A stretch of 64,000 bases of DNA from JAEUIZ01 sp046155605 (lineage in GTDB: Bacteria > Planctomycetota > Phycisphaerae > Phycisphaerales > UBA1924). The position numbers and the translations under genes were made by a program. The notes under the pieces are model-generated. The model had not been told where the DNA came from. It saw nothing but the letters and a program-made list of their open reading frames with translations, and made no database searches. The DNA lies in NCBI GenBank assembly GCA_046155605.1, contig JBJXFQ010000075.1, positions 1 to 64,000 of the forward strand, read 5' to 3'. Positions 41,896 to 49,967 of the stretch are shown here, one piece after another; within the stretch, counting starts at the first letter, position 1, and every line of letters begins with the position of its first letter.

Positions 41896-43746
41896 TCAGG
41901 GCGATCGACGCACATCGAAGCGGGCAGGCGCGGGAAGCGAAGGAGCGATCGCATCGAGTTCGGCGCAGGTCACGAAGGAATCGGGCCCGCCCGCGGGGCC
42001 GACGATCCGAACGCCGTGGGCTTGTGTCGGCTGCGCGAGGGTGAAATCAATCATCTGGAAGGGCACGGCGGGATCGAGCGGCACGCTGGGCGTCGCAGCG
42101 GCGGCGACCCACTGCCCGCCGATGAGGAGTTGCACGGTCGCCGATTGGAACCACCCGCCGGTGATGCCCGGGAACGCGGGATGATCGCCCTCGATGAATC
42201 GGACGGCCGTGACCGTGACCTCGCGGTCGTAGGTAACTTGGAGAGTTTGCACGGAGCCCGCGGGTTGGCCGGAGCCTTGCGTCGAGAAGAAGTACTTTCG
42301 CACGTCCTGCAGGTCGGTGCCGGCGGGGTCGCACTCGAAGGCGTTGGCGAAGACACCGGGACTGCTGACGCCGAAGACCCAAGGCGGGACGGAGACGCTG
42401 GGCGAGGCGGAGGCCCATGCGGTGACCAGGCCGCCCTCGGCGCGGACACGCCAGTTGGCCGATCGCTGAGCATCACGCTGGAGCGGATTGATCGCCCAGC
42501 GCTGCGCGACGACCCTGGGTGGCAAGACCCAGTCACCGCCGGAGATCGTGCCGCCCGCGTGGATGACCGTGGCGTCGATGATGGGCATGGCGCGCTGGGC
42601 CATGAGCGTGAAGGTGTCCTCGGCGGCGGGATCGGCGGGCAGGTAATCCGGCAGGTTCACGCGTGTTCGATAGATGTTGAAACGATCGGAGAGTGTCACG
42701 CCCGGGAACTGGTCGCGGAGGGCTTGTGTACCGAGCATGAGGCCGATCATGCCGCCGAGCGTGGCGGTCGCGTTGTCGCTGTCCCAGCCAGAGAGCGTGC
42801 CGATCTGGACGGTTCGGCGATAGTCGAGTTGGCCATAGAGCAGAGCCATGACGCCGCTCGCGAAGTTGACGGAGGATTCGAACCAGCCGCGATACTGGAA
42901 GCCGTTGGCGCCGGCGTTCGCCTGGTAGCGAAGGTGGATCTTGTCGCGGGTCGATTCCCAGTTGTTCACGTCGGGGTTGGCGAGGAAGTCATCGATGACG
43001 AAGCGTGCGATGTCGGCGGTCTTGGACGAGGCCGGGATCCACTTCAGCGCTTGCCGCGCCAGCCAGAGGGCGCGCTCGCGGGGCGGGAGCGATTGCGGCG
43101 CGAGCGGGGCAAGGCTGTAGAGCACGACGTAAAACTGCGAGGCGTGCACGGCATAGCCGGTCGCGGTCGTGTGGATTGGCAGATCAGCGAGGCGCAGCGC
43201 CTCGTCAGGCATGCCGGGCGCGAGCGCGCCGAAAAACTCGGTGGTGAGTTGGGCGTCGATCATCCAGGCGAGTTCGTTGGCGACGGGCTGGCCGGTCATG
43301 GGCGGGCGCACACCGCGCTGCATGAGGTCGTACGCGCGCCGATTCGAGACCCAGATCCACGACGGGTTCATATGGGCGAGCCAGCCGGCGGCGATCTCGG
43401 CGGACCCGAGCAACGCGGGCTGCGGGAGCGCGAGCCGCTGGGCCGCCAGGTGGAGATAGACGTACTCGATGTCGGTGTCGTCGTCGGCCTGCCACGGATT
43501 CTGCGTGAGCACGAAGTCGATGAACTGGCCGGGCGGCGGGCCGACGGGCGTGGTGCCCCAATCAGCGTCGGTGAGGAACGGGGGCTCGTTGCGATAGCCC
43601 TCGGTGCGAAGGCCGGTCCAGTTGGCGATGCATTGGCCGAGCCAGAGGGCTTGGAGGCGGTCTTCGTAGTCGGCGCGATCGATGGATTGGGCGAAGCACG
43701 AGCCCGCGATGCTGAGGGCCGCGAAAGCACAGAGGCAGAGCCGCAT
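41896..43746 (-). CDS. Exported ADP-ribosylglycohydrolase with C-terminal sugar-binding-like domain
   Basis: After a signal peptide (1-20, GSCFAQS), residues about 30-430 match the ADP-ribosylglycohydrolase family. The metal ligands lie in ADDDTDIEY (about 87-95) and GWDSDNATATLGGM, as in ARH enzymes. The C-terminal about 150 residues form a galactose-binding-like (discoidin/F5-8C) beta-sandwich. ADP-ribosylglycohydrolases normally act in the cytoplasm on ADP-ribosylated proteins, so export is unusual. The target outside the cell is unknown. It sits in an operon with a prepilin and a small membrane protein. Confidence 0.82.
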   Translation of the reverse strand: MRLCLCAFAALSIAGSCFAQSIDRADYEDRLQALWLGQCIANWTGLRTEGYRNEPPFLTDADWGTTPVGPPPGQFIDFVLTQNPWQADDDTDIEYVYLHLAAQRLALPQPALLGSAEIAAGWLAHMNPSWIWVSNRRAYDLMQRGVRPPMTGQPVANELAWMIDAQLTTEFFGALAPGMPDEALRLADLPIHTTATGYAVHASQFYVVLYSLAPLAPQSLPPRERALWLARQALKWIPASSKTADIARFVIDDFLANPDVNNWESTRDKIHLRYQANAGANGFQYRGWFESSVNFASGVMALLYGQLDYRRTVQIGTLSGWDSDNATATLGGMIGLMLGTQALRDQFPGVTLSDRFNIYRTRVNLPDYLPADPAAEDTFTLMAQRAMPIIDATVIHAGGTISGGDWVLPPRVVAQRWAINPLQRDAQRSANWRVRAEGGLVTAWASASPSVSVPPWVFGVSSPGVFANAFECDPAGTDLQDVRKYFFSTQGSGQPAGSVQTLQVTYDREVTVTAVRFIEGDHPAFPGITGGWFQSATVQLLIGGQWVAAAATPSVPLDPAVPFQMIDFTLAQPTQAHGVRIVGPAGGPDSFVTCAELDAIAPSLPAPARFDVRRSP

Positions 43747-43774
43747 ACGAACCTTTTCTTTCTGGGGGGATTGG

Positions 43775-44026
43775 CTAATTGCCGTCGGGCGACTTGGCCC
43801 CGCGATCGCCGCTCTTGGCGCGGGGCGTGTTGGCGGGGGCACGATCCGGCGGAGGCGGCTGGGTCGAAGATTGCTGGATCGCCGCCTGAATCTCCTGGGC
43901 CTTGCGATCAACAAGGTCGTCGGCTTTGGGTTCGCTGCCGGAGAGGCGGACATAAGCGACGGCCACGGCAACGATGAAAATCGTGCCCGCCACAGCGAGC
44001 TTGATCGCTTTGGTTCGATCGGCCAT
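43775..44026 (-). CDS. Small membrane-anchored protein
   Basis: This 83-residue protein has one N-terminal transmembrane helix (VAGTIFIVAVAVAYV) and a charged, Pro/Gln-rich tail (PPPPDRAPANTPRAKSG) facing the periplasm or the cytoplasm. It starts two bases after the prepilin stop and ends 28 bases before the hydrolase start. It may be a small assembly factor for the pilin or an unrelated anchor. No family was recognised. Confidence 0.6.
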   Translation of the reverse strand: MADRTKAIKLAVAGTIFIVAVAVAYVRLSGSEPKADDLVDRKAQEIQAAIQQSSTQPPPPDRAPANTPRAKSGDRGAKSPDGN

Positions 44027-44028
44027 GG

Positions 44029-44946
44029 CTAGAAATCCCGTCCGCGGATGCCGTTGCGTGTGAACCAGAAGTAAGCCGGTTTGTTGTAGGTCCAGAGAAA
44101 GCCCTGCGGCGAACCGTACTCGTACTCAGAGCCCCCCATAAGCCCGTCGCCGTAGTCGAAGTTGCCCGACGGGGGCTTGAGAAAGTTGGGCATGGTTCCG
44201 GCGGGATCAGTGCGGGCGATGATGTCGGCGATGCGGATCGGTCTTGCTCCGCCGTCGGGCATCGCGCAGAGCGGCTTGGCGAATGGCTCGTTCCACATCG
44301 GCTGCTTAGGATGGTCGTACTCTTTGCCTTCGAAGAGCATGACCTTCTGCCCCGGCGCAACGATGTCCGACATCTTGTTACGCCGGATGTTAAAGGCGTT
44401 GGCAGCATTGCCGGGAAGGCGATTGGGACCGGCAAAGCGGGCGGGGTCCTGCCAAAACGTCGGGCTATACCAGTAGGACGTCGGATAGATCCACTCGTAG
44501 TTGGTGAAGCCCGCGGAGTTTGAGCGAAGCCAGTTGATAAGGGCCTTGTCGTTTGGCGCGAAGTTCGACTTGTAGCGGGACTGTGTGTCTTGATCGGAAA
44601 AAAGCGTGTGCGCGATCCAATGGCACCCGTACAGGTCGGTCTGCGAGCCGTTATACGTCCAGCCGTAGGTGCCGAAGGGCGTGGGCGGCGGAGGATTCGG
44701 ATGCCACAGCCATGGCAATGGGGCGCCGGGTCGCACCGGCACGCGGTTGAACGGGTTGATAATGGCGTCCTTGTTGTCCGTGCCGTAGATGAAAAAGAAC
44801 GACGCATTACTGCGTAGATTTGCAAGGCTCACAGCCTTCTGGCTCGCGCGGCGAGCCTCGCCCAGCGAAGGCAGGAGGATGCTGATCAGCAGCGCGATGA
44901 TGGCGATGACGACCAGGAGTTCGATCAGCGTGAACGCGCGTTTCAT
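44029..44946 (-). CDS. Prepilin-like pseudopilin
   Basis: The short leader MKRA precedes FTLIELLVVIAIIALLISIL, the class III prepilin signature. The large C-terminal domain (about 270 residues) resembles the prepilin ending at 39907. The ATG at 44946 is used; the longer open frame upstream to 45246 overlaps the kinase promoter region and is not conserved. It is the first gene of a probable four-gene operon: small membrane protein, ADP-ribosylglycohydrolase and class IV aminotransferase follow. Confidence 0.85.
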   Translation of the reverse strand: MKRAFTLIELLVVIAIIALLISILLPSLGEARRASQKAVSLANLRSNASFFFIYGTDNKDAIINPFNRVPVRPGAPLPWLWHPNPPPPTPFGTYGWTYNGSQTDLYGCHWIAHTLFSDQDTQSRYKSNFAPNDKALINWLRSNSAGFTNYEWIYPTSYWYSPTFWQDPARFAGPNRLPGNAANAFNIRRNKMSDIVAPGQKVMLFEGKEYDHPKQPMWNEPFAKPLCAMPDGGARPIRIADIIARTDPAGTMPNFLKPPSGNFDYGDGLMGGSEYEYGSPQGFLWTYNKPAYFWFTRNGIRGRDF

Positions 44947-45203
44947 GGTGCGGCTCCGGCTTGGGCGTGCGGAGAGCCCGCTGCCGCCTGACACAAGTAG
45001 AACACAGCCTTGCCCGTGTGTCAAGGGAATACGCCGGATTCTCTTTGGGGGCGAGAACCGCCCAAGCGCGGTTCGCGTAGCGCCGATAGGGTGATGGTGG
45101 GGTGGGAGCGGGCGTGCGCGTGGCGAGTGGGCCGCGTTGACCCTCCGGCACGCGACCCGTAGCCTACCCCGCCGATAACGACCGGCATCGCGTGACGTGA
45201 TTG

Positions 45204-46616
45204 ATGCCGAACGAGCAGGATGCTTGGGAGCCGATGAGCCAGACACCGCGACAGCCCGACTTGACCGAGACCTCGCCGATGGCGCGGTCGGATGAGTCGA
45301 CGCTGACGGCGGGGATGGCGCAGGGGGCCGACGCCCCGACGATCCGTGAGACCGAGGAGGCGCTGCACGAAGCCACCAAGGGCGGCACGAACGTCGATAC
45401 GCTGGTGGCGCGGCTGGTGGTCGACAATGGGTTGGCGCTGGCGGAAGAGGTGCAGCACTGCCTCGAGAAGGCCAAGGTGCTCCGCGAGGAGAAGAACCAG
45501 GCGTCGCTGGTGCAACTGCTGGTTGACAATGAGTATGTGACGCGTCGGCAGGTGGCGCGGCTCAAGCAGATCATCGAGGCCGAACGCAGCGGGCAGAAGA
45601 TTCCCGGCTATCGCGTGCTGGGGAAACTCGGCGCGGGGGCGATGGCGACGGTCTTCAAGGCCAAGCAGTTGAGCCTGGATCGGATCGTGGCGATCAAGGT
45701 GCTGCCGCGAAAGTTCACGAGCAACGCGCAGTTTATCGAGCGGTTCTATGCCGAGGGACGGTCGGCGGCGCAACTGAACCATCCGAACATTGTGCAGGCG
45801 TTTGACGTGGGGAAGGCCGGGGATTACCACTACTTCGTGATGGAGTATGTGGATGGGCGGACGGTCTTTGACGACATCGCCAAGCACAAGCGGTATTCGG
45901 AGCCGGACGCGATTGACATCGCGATCCAGACGGCCGAGGCGCTGCAGCACGCGCACGAGCGGGGCCTGATCCACCGCGATGTGAAGCCCAAGAACATCAT
46001 GATGACGAAGGAGGGCGTGGCGAAACTGGCGGACATGGGGCTGGCCCGTGCGATGAGCGACAAGGAAGCGGCGGAGGCCGAGGCGGGCAAGGCCTTCGGC
46101 ACGCCGTATTACATCTCGCCCGAGCAGATCCGCGGGGAGAAGACGGTCGGCCCGCCGTCGGATATCTATTCGCTCGGCGCGACGCTCTATCACATGGTGA
46201 CGGGAAGCGTGCCCTTTGACGGGAAGAACCCGTCGGCGGTGATGCACAAGCATCTGAAGGCGGAACTCGTGCCGCCCGACCATGTGAACCCGAAACTCGC
46301 GCCGGGCATCTCCGAGGTCATCGAAATGATGATGGCCAAGGACCCCAAGCAGCGGTACCAGACAGCGAAGGACTTGCTGGTGGATCTGCGAGCGGTGCGC
46401 AAGGGCGAGGTGCCGCCGATCGCGCACAAGGAGATCGTGCCCGCCGGCGCGTTGGCGAGCCTGGCGGCGGCGGAGGCCGCGGCGCAGGGCCATATGGTTG
46501 AGGCCGAGCCCGAGGCTCGCCCGCTGGTGCGCGAACCGCTGGTGATCGCGCTGGCGGTGGTTGCAGTGCTGAGCATCGGGTTCAACATCCTGCTGATCGC
46601 GACGCGGGGGTCGTGA
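45204..46616 (+). CDS. Membrane-anchored Ser/Thr protein kinase
   Basis: A 130-residue N-terminal domain with a degenerate all-helical repeat precedes a eukaryotic-like kinase domain. It has a Gly-rich loop (LGAGAMATVFKAK), Lys165 in VAIKVL, the catalytic loop HRDVKPKN and the activation loop DMGLARAM (DMG in place of DFG). A transmembrane helix near 446-466 (VIALAVVAVLSIGFNILLIA) ends the protein, leaving almost no extracellular sensor. The C-terminal location of the anchor and the DMG are common in planctomycete kinases. ATG 45204 or 45234 could be the true start. Confidence 0.88.
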   Translation: MPNEQDAWEPMSQTPRQPDLTETSPMARSDESTLTAGMAQGADAPTIRETEEALHEATKGGTNVDTLVARLVVDNGLALAEEVQHCLEKAKVLREEKNQASLVQLLVDNEYVTRRQVARLKQIIEAERSGQKIPGYRVLGKLGAGAMATVFKAKQLSLDRIVAIKVLPRKFTSNAQFIERFYAEGRSAAQLNHPNIVQAFDVGKAGDYHYFVMEYVDGRTVFDDIAKHKRYSEPDAIDIAIQTAEALQHAHERGLIHRDVKPKNIMMTKEGVAKLADMGLARAMSDKEAAEAEAGKAFGTPYYISPEQIRGEKTVGPPSDIYSLGATLYHMVTGSVPFDGKNPSAVMHKHLKAELVPPDHVNPKLAPGISEVIEMMMAKDPKQRYQTAKDLLVDLRAVRKGEVPPIAHKEIVPAGALASLAAAEAAAQGHMVEAEPEARPLVREPLVIALAVVAVLSIGFNILLIATRGS

Positions 46617-46759
46617 GCGGCGCGACCTGCAAGCCGACGGAGTGAGCGAACGAGCGCCGGGGTGCTCGCCCCATAACCACGATGTGCGGCGGGGCTTACT
46701 TGGCGAGTGTCGTATGATTCTGGCCCGGTGCCGTCCGATGCCGGGGCTGGAGTGAGAAG

Positions 46760-48292
46760 ATGAGAGCCCGAATCCGTTGTTGTGCCGCGGCCATTGTCCT
46801 TGCCGCAGGCGTCTCTCCCGCGCTCGCCCAACTCCGCGTCGGGGAATGGAACGTCACGAACTATGGTGGGGCGGAAGTGCGCGACGCGGCGTTTCGGACC
46901 GCTCTCTACGCTACCTTCAACGGGCGGCGGTTCGCGCCCGACATCCTCGTCGGGCAGGAGTTCCTCAGCCAGGCCGGCGTCACCGCGTTCCTCGCCAATC
47001 TCAACACCGCCGCGGGCAGCCCGGGCGATTGGGCCGCCGGGCCTTTCAACAACGGCGCTGACACCGACAACGCCTTTTTCTATCGCACATCCAAGGTGCA
47101 GTTTCTGGGCATGACCATCGTCGCGTCCGGCGGCCTCAGCCCGAACCATCCGCGCGACATCAACCGCTACGACTTCCGGCCCATCGGCTATTCGGGCGCG
47201 GCGGCCACCATCGCCGCCTACAGCAGCCACATGAAGTCCGGCTCAACCGCCGACGACCTCAATCGCCGCCTGCTCGAGGCCCAGCGCATCCGCGACAACG
47301 CCCAGACCCTCGCCGCCGGATGGCACTTCCTGCTCTGCGCCGACCTCAACATCCCCGGCAGCACGCAGGCCGCCTATGTCGAACTGGTCGGCTCGCAAGC
47401 CAACAACGTCGGCCGGTTCTTCGACCCCATTCTCACCCCCGGCAACTGGCAGGGCAGCAACATGCTCCGCTTCGTCCACACCCAGGACCCCGCCGTCCAG
47501 ATGGACGACCGCTTCGACCAGATCCTCCTGAAATCCACGCTCCTCGACGGCGTCGGCTTCGACTACATCGGCAGCCTCACCATCCCCTATAGCACCACCA
47601 CCTGGAACGACCCCAACCACTCCTACCGTTCCTGGGGCAACGACGGCACCAGCCTCGGCAACGTCCTCACCGTCGCCAACAACCAGATGGTCGGCGCGAC
47701 CATCGCCCAGGCTCTCGTCGACTCCGCCGACGGCCTCGGGCACCTCCCCGTCTTCCTCGATCTTCGCGTGCCGGCTGAAATCACCTCACCGACGATCATC
47801 GATTTCGGCACGGTCGCGCAGAACTCGACGGCCCAGATGACGCTCATGGTCACCAACGCCGGCAACACGGCCCTCTGGAACGTGGCGGGCATCGCGAGCC
47901 TGCGATACACCCTGGCCGCGTCCGCCGGCTTCACGGCACCGGGCGGCACCTTCACCGAGCCCCCGGGCGGCAGCGGCAACTCGCACACGATCACCATGAA
48001 CACTGCGACCGTCGGACCCAAGAGCGGCACGATCACCATCGCGTCCGACTCCGCCGACGAGCCCGTCCGCGTCGTCATGCTTATGGGCAATGTCGTTACG
48101 GCCGCGTGCTACGCCAACTGCGACAGCAGCACAAACCCGCCGATCCTCAATGTCAATGACTTCGCGTGCTTTCTGAACCTTTTCTCGGCCGGCGACTCCG
48201 CGGCCAACTGCGACGGCAGCACCAACCCGCCAGTGCTGAACGTCAACGACTTCGCGTGCTTCCTCAATGCGTTCTCGGCGGGGTGCACGTAG
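46760..48292 (+). CDS. Exported EEP-type nuclease/phosphatase with dockerin tail
   Basis: A signal peptide (1-24) precedes an endonuclease/exonuclease/phosphatase-like domain with RVGEWNVTNY, QEFLSQ, AAYSSHMKSG, LCADLNIPG and DGLGHLPVFLD, giving the metal-binding Glu/Asp and general-base His of the fold. An Ig-like choice-of-anchor region (about 340-440) follows, then two GC-type dockerin modules (NCDSSTNPPILNVNDFACF and a repeat) ending FSAGCT. It may be a secreted nuclease or a phosphodiesterase; which is not certain. GGAG lies ahead of the ATG. Confidence 0.82.
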   Translation: MRARIRCCAAAIVLAAGVSPALAQLRVGEWNVTNYGGAEVRDAAFRTALYATFNGRRFAPDILVGQEFLSQAGVTAFLANLNTAAGSPGDWAAGPFNNGADTDNAFFYRTSKVQFLGMTIVASGGLSPNHPRDINRYDFRPIGYSGAAATIAAYSSHMKSGSTADDLNRRLLEAQRIRDNAQTLAAGWHFLLCADLNIPGSTQAAYVELVGSQANNVGRFFDPILTPGNWQGSNMLRFVHTQDPAVQMDDRFDQILLKSTLLDGVGFDYIGSLTIPYSTTTWNDPNHSYRSWGNDGTSLGNVLTVANNQMVGATIAQALVDSADGLGHLPVFLDLRVPAEITSPTIIDFGTVAQNSTAQMTLMVTNAGNTALWNVAGIASLRYTLAASAGFTAPGGTFTEPPGGSGNSHTITMNTATVGPKSGTITIASDSADEPVRVVMLMGNVVTAACYANCDSSTNPPILNVNDFACFLNLFSAGDSAANCDGSTNPPVLNVNDFACFLNAFSAGCT

Positions 48293-48303
48293 CCAGCGCT
48301 CGG

Positions 48304-49308
48304 CTATCGCTTGCGCGCGACGGTCAGGCCCATCGATGCTTCCGGGTCGAGATTGCCGTGAACGATGTCGAAATGCTGGGCAACGAATGCAAGCACGCTT
48401 TCGCGCTGGCGTGCCGCGTGCATCGTGTCCATCGATCCGCCGTCGGTCTTGATGTAATCGAAGACGAGGATGCCGCCTTGCCGCAGAAGCCGATGGAAGG
48501 TCTGGAACGTCTGAAGCGGCGCATTGAGATGCTCCGCAACGGTGATGCAGGTGATTGCGTCCTGCGGCTCGCTCAGCGCAAGCTGGAAGCCGTTTTCCGG
48601 TCCGAGGAGCCGGGGAACCACATTCGCGCACCGCCGGAATCGCCACACGCCATAGTGGAACGCGATCGTCTGAATGTCGGCAATGGTGATCCGTACGTCG
48701 CGCGACGGGCGCGTGAACTCGAACAGCGTTGAGGTCACCGGCGCGATCGCGCAGCCGTATTCGACCAGATGTCGGCACTGCTTCGGCCCGTGGCGGCGCA
48801 GCAACTCGACAACGTCGAACTCATCTGTGACCGTCTCCTTGTAGACGAGATGAAGCAACTGGTAGAGCACGGCCGGGTTCTGCCACGCGCGCAAGTGCTC
48901 GGCTGTGTCCTCGGTATCCGGCACCTCGCACGCGGAGTGCTTGATGCGAAGCCAGTTCTTTGCGAAGTAGAAATCCTGCACACCGATGAGCGGCCTGGCG
49001 CGGAGCACATGCTGCCAGTAGTGCTGGAACGGGCGAAACCAACTGAGATCGGCGTGAGTGCGGCGCAAGAAGGCTCGCCAGCGCCGCCGGCGCGCTGGCG
49101 AGATCACTGCTGAACGATAGAGTTTGTGGCACCAGTCATCTGCGAACGGCACATCGAGAGGCTTCGCGTTTGGCTTGGCGTCGATCGGAACGCGTGCGTA
49201 GAGACGCGGGACGTCGACGTGAGGCTCGGCGAATGACGGCGACAAGTTCGGCGTAAGCGGTGGAAGCGTGTTCGCCGAGCGGCCCAAGATGGGAGAAGAT
49301 GTCGCCAT
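48304..49308 (-). CDS. SAM-dependent methyltransferase of unknown substrate
   Basis: Residues about 190-334 contain a class I methyltransferase core with motif I LVEYGCAIAPVTSTLFE and a following strand TIADIQTIAFHYG, then a late LRQGGILVFDYI. The N-terminal 180 residues are helical and may bind the substrate (YKETVTDEFDVVELL). The gene converges on the EEP gene with an 11-base gap, and a dockerin remnant lies just upstream. A bulky N-terminal domain is common in sugar- or lipid-modifying methyltransferases, but the role is unknown. Confidence 0.7.
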   Translation of the reverse strand: MATSSPILGRSANTLPPLTPNLSPSFAEPHVDVPRLYARVPIDAKPNAKPLDVPFADDWCHKLYRSAVISPARRRRWRAFLRRTHADLSWFRPFQHYWQHVLRARPLIGVQDFYFAKNWLRIKHSACEVPDTEDTAEHLRAWQNPAVLYQLLHLVYKETVTDEFDVVELLRRHGPKQCRHLVEYGCAIAPVTSTLFEFTRPSRDVRITIADIQTIAFHYGVWRFRRCANVVPRLLGPENGFQLALSEPQDAITCITVAEHLNAPLQTFQTFHRLLRQGGILVFDYIKTDGGSMDTMHAARQRESVLAFVAQHFDIVHGNLDPEASMGLTVARKR

Positions 49309-49321
49309 CAAGTTGCATCAC

Positions 49322-49570
49322 TCATGTACAGCCGGCGGAGTACAAGTTCCCGAAACATGTGTAATCGTTGACGTTGAGAATCGGCACGGTCGTCGAGCAG
49401 TCGCAGTTGGCGGCGCAGTTCTGAGGGAAGAGCGACGGAGAGCCCAGCGGCGACCATTTCGGCGCCGCGGCACCAGCGCCGAAGGTGCCGCAGAGATCGG
49501 TGCTTGAGCCGGTGCAGGTCGAGTTGGAATTGATGCGGTTGCGGACGATGGTGCCGGTACCCTCGTCCAT
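49322..49570 (-). pseudogene. Remnant of a dockerin-tailed exported protein
   Basis: Only a short open frame remains. A laminin-G-like start (GVWPMDEGTGTIVRN, partly upstream of the ATG) is followed by one GC-type dockerin module (NCAANCDCSTTVPILNVNDYT, CFGNLYSAGCT). There is no signal peptide and a single module rather than two. The region upstream is disrupted by repeats. It is probably the 3' end of a gene damaged by deletion or repeat insertion, although a small anchor fragment could still be expressed. Confidence 0.55.
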
Positions 49571-49961
49571 CGGCCAGACGCCGCTTCGCAGGGTTCGCGC
49601 GCGCCGGCGACGGGGAGCGAGGATGCCAATCCAGAAGCGCCATGCTTCTTTGGTATCGGTCCAAGGCAGGGTCGGACTTCATGGGAGCGGGCACGGGCAT
49701 GACCCTCCGCCGCTTCGCCCGAAGCGGGCTCCGCGTGCGCGCGAAGCGGGTTGGCGGAGCATCAGTCACCCGAAACGGTTGACTGATGGCACCCGGCAAC
49801 TTCGATGCGTCGCGCGCGCCGGCGGAGCATCAGTCACCCGAAGCGGTTGACTGATGGCACCCGGCAAGAAAGAGAGAGCCCGGGGCGAGGACGCCCCGGC
49901 TCACCACGTTCGGTCGCGAGACGCCCCGGCTCACCTTACGTCCAATCGCGGGACGCCCCAC
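49571..49961. other. Repeat-rich intergenic region downstream of tolC
   Basis: The 391-base gap holds a stem-loop CCGCTTCG/CGAAGCGG (about 49710-49727), two tandem copies of the dispersed hairpin (49753-49866), a GC-rich stem CCGGGGCG/CGCCCCGG (49880-49899), and a degenerate tandem repeat running into the tolC stop. Nothing coding was identified beyond the start of the dockerin remnant. Confidence 0.6.
49753..49866. repeat. Tandem pair of dispersed hairpin elements, copies C and D
   Basis: Two near-identical units of about 45 bases start GGCGGAGCATCAGTC. Each contains a 13-bp inverted repeat with one mismatch (CATCAGTCACCCG / CGGTTGACTGATG; 49760-49788 and 49828-49856), followed by GCACCCGGCAA. 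The stem is nearly the one at 3146-3172. Confidence 0.75.
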
Positions 49962-49967
49962 TCACGG
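49887..49967. repeat. Degenerate tandem repeat at the tolC stop
   Basis: ACGCCCCGGCTCACC occurs at 49891 and 49921, and a shorter variant ACGCCCCACTCACGG at 49953, giving periods of about 30 and 32 bases. The last copy includes the stop codon of the outer-membrane factor gene. Confidence 0.55.

Noticed and set aside
45021..46493. A 490-codon minus-strand frame opposite the kinase gene
   Set aside because: Arg/His-rich shadow of the kinase with no domain of its own.
46617..46759. A replication terminus (dif-like) site at a possible skew change
   Set aside because: No dif-like palindrome was visible, and the skew impression is not quantified.
49753..49866. Two direct repeats considered as a minimal CRISPR array
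   Set aside because: Repeats are internally palindromic dispersed elements, only two copies exist, and no cas gene is present.
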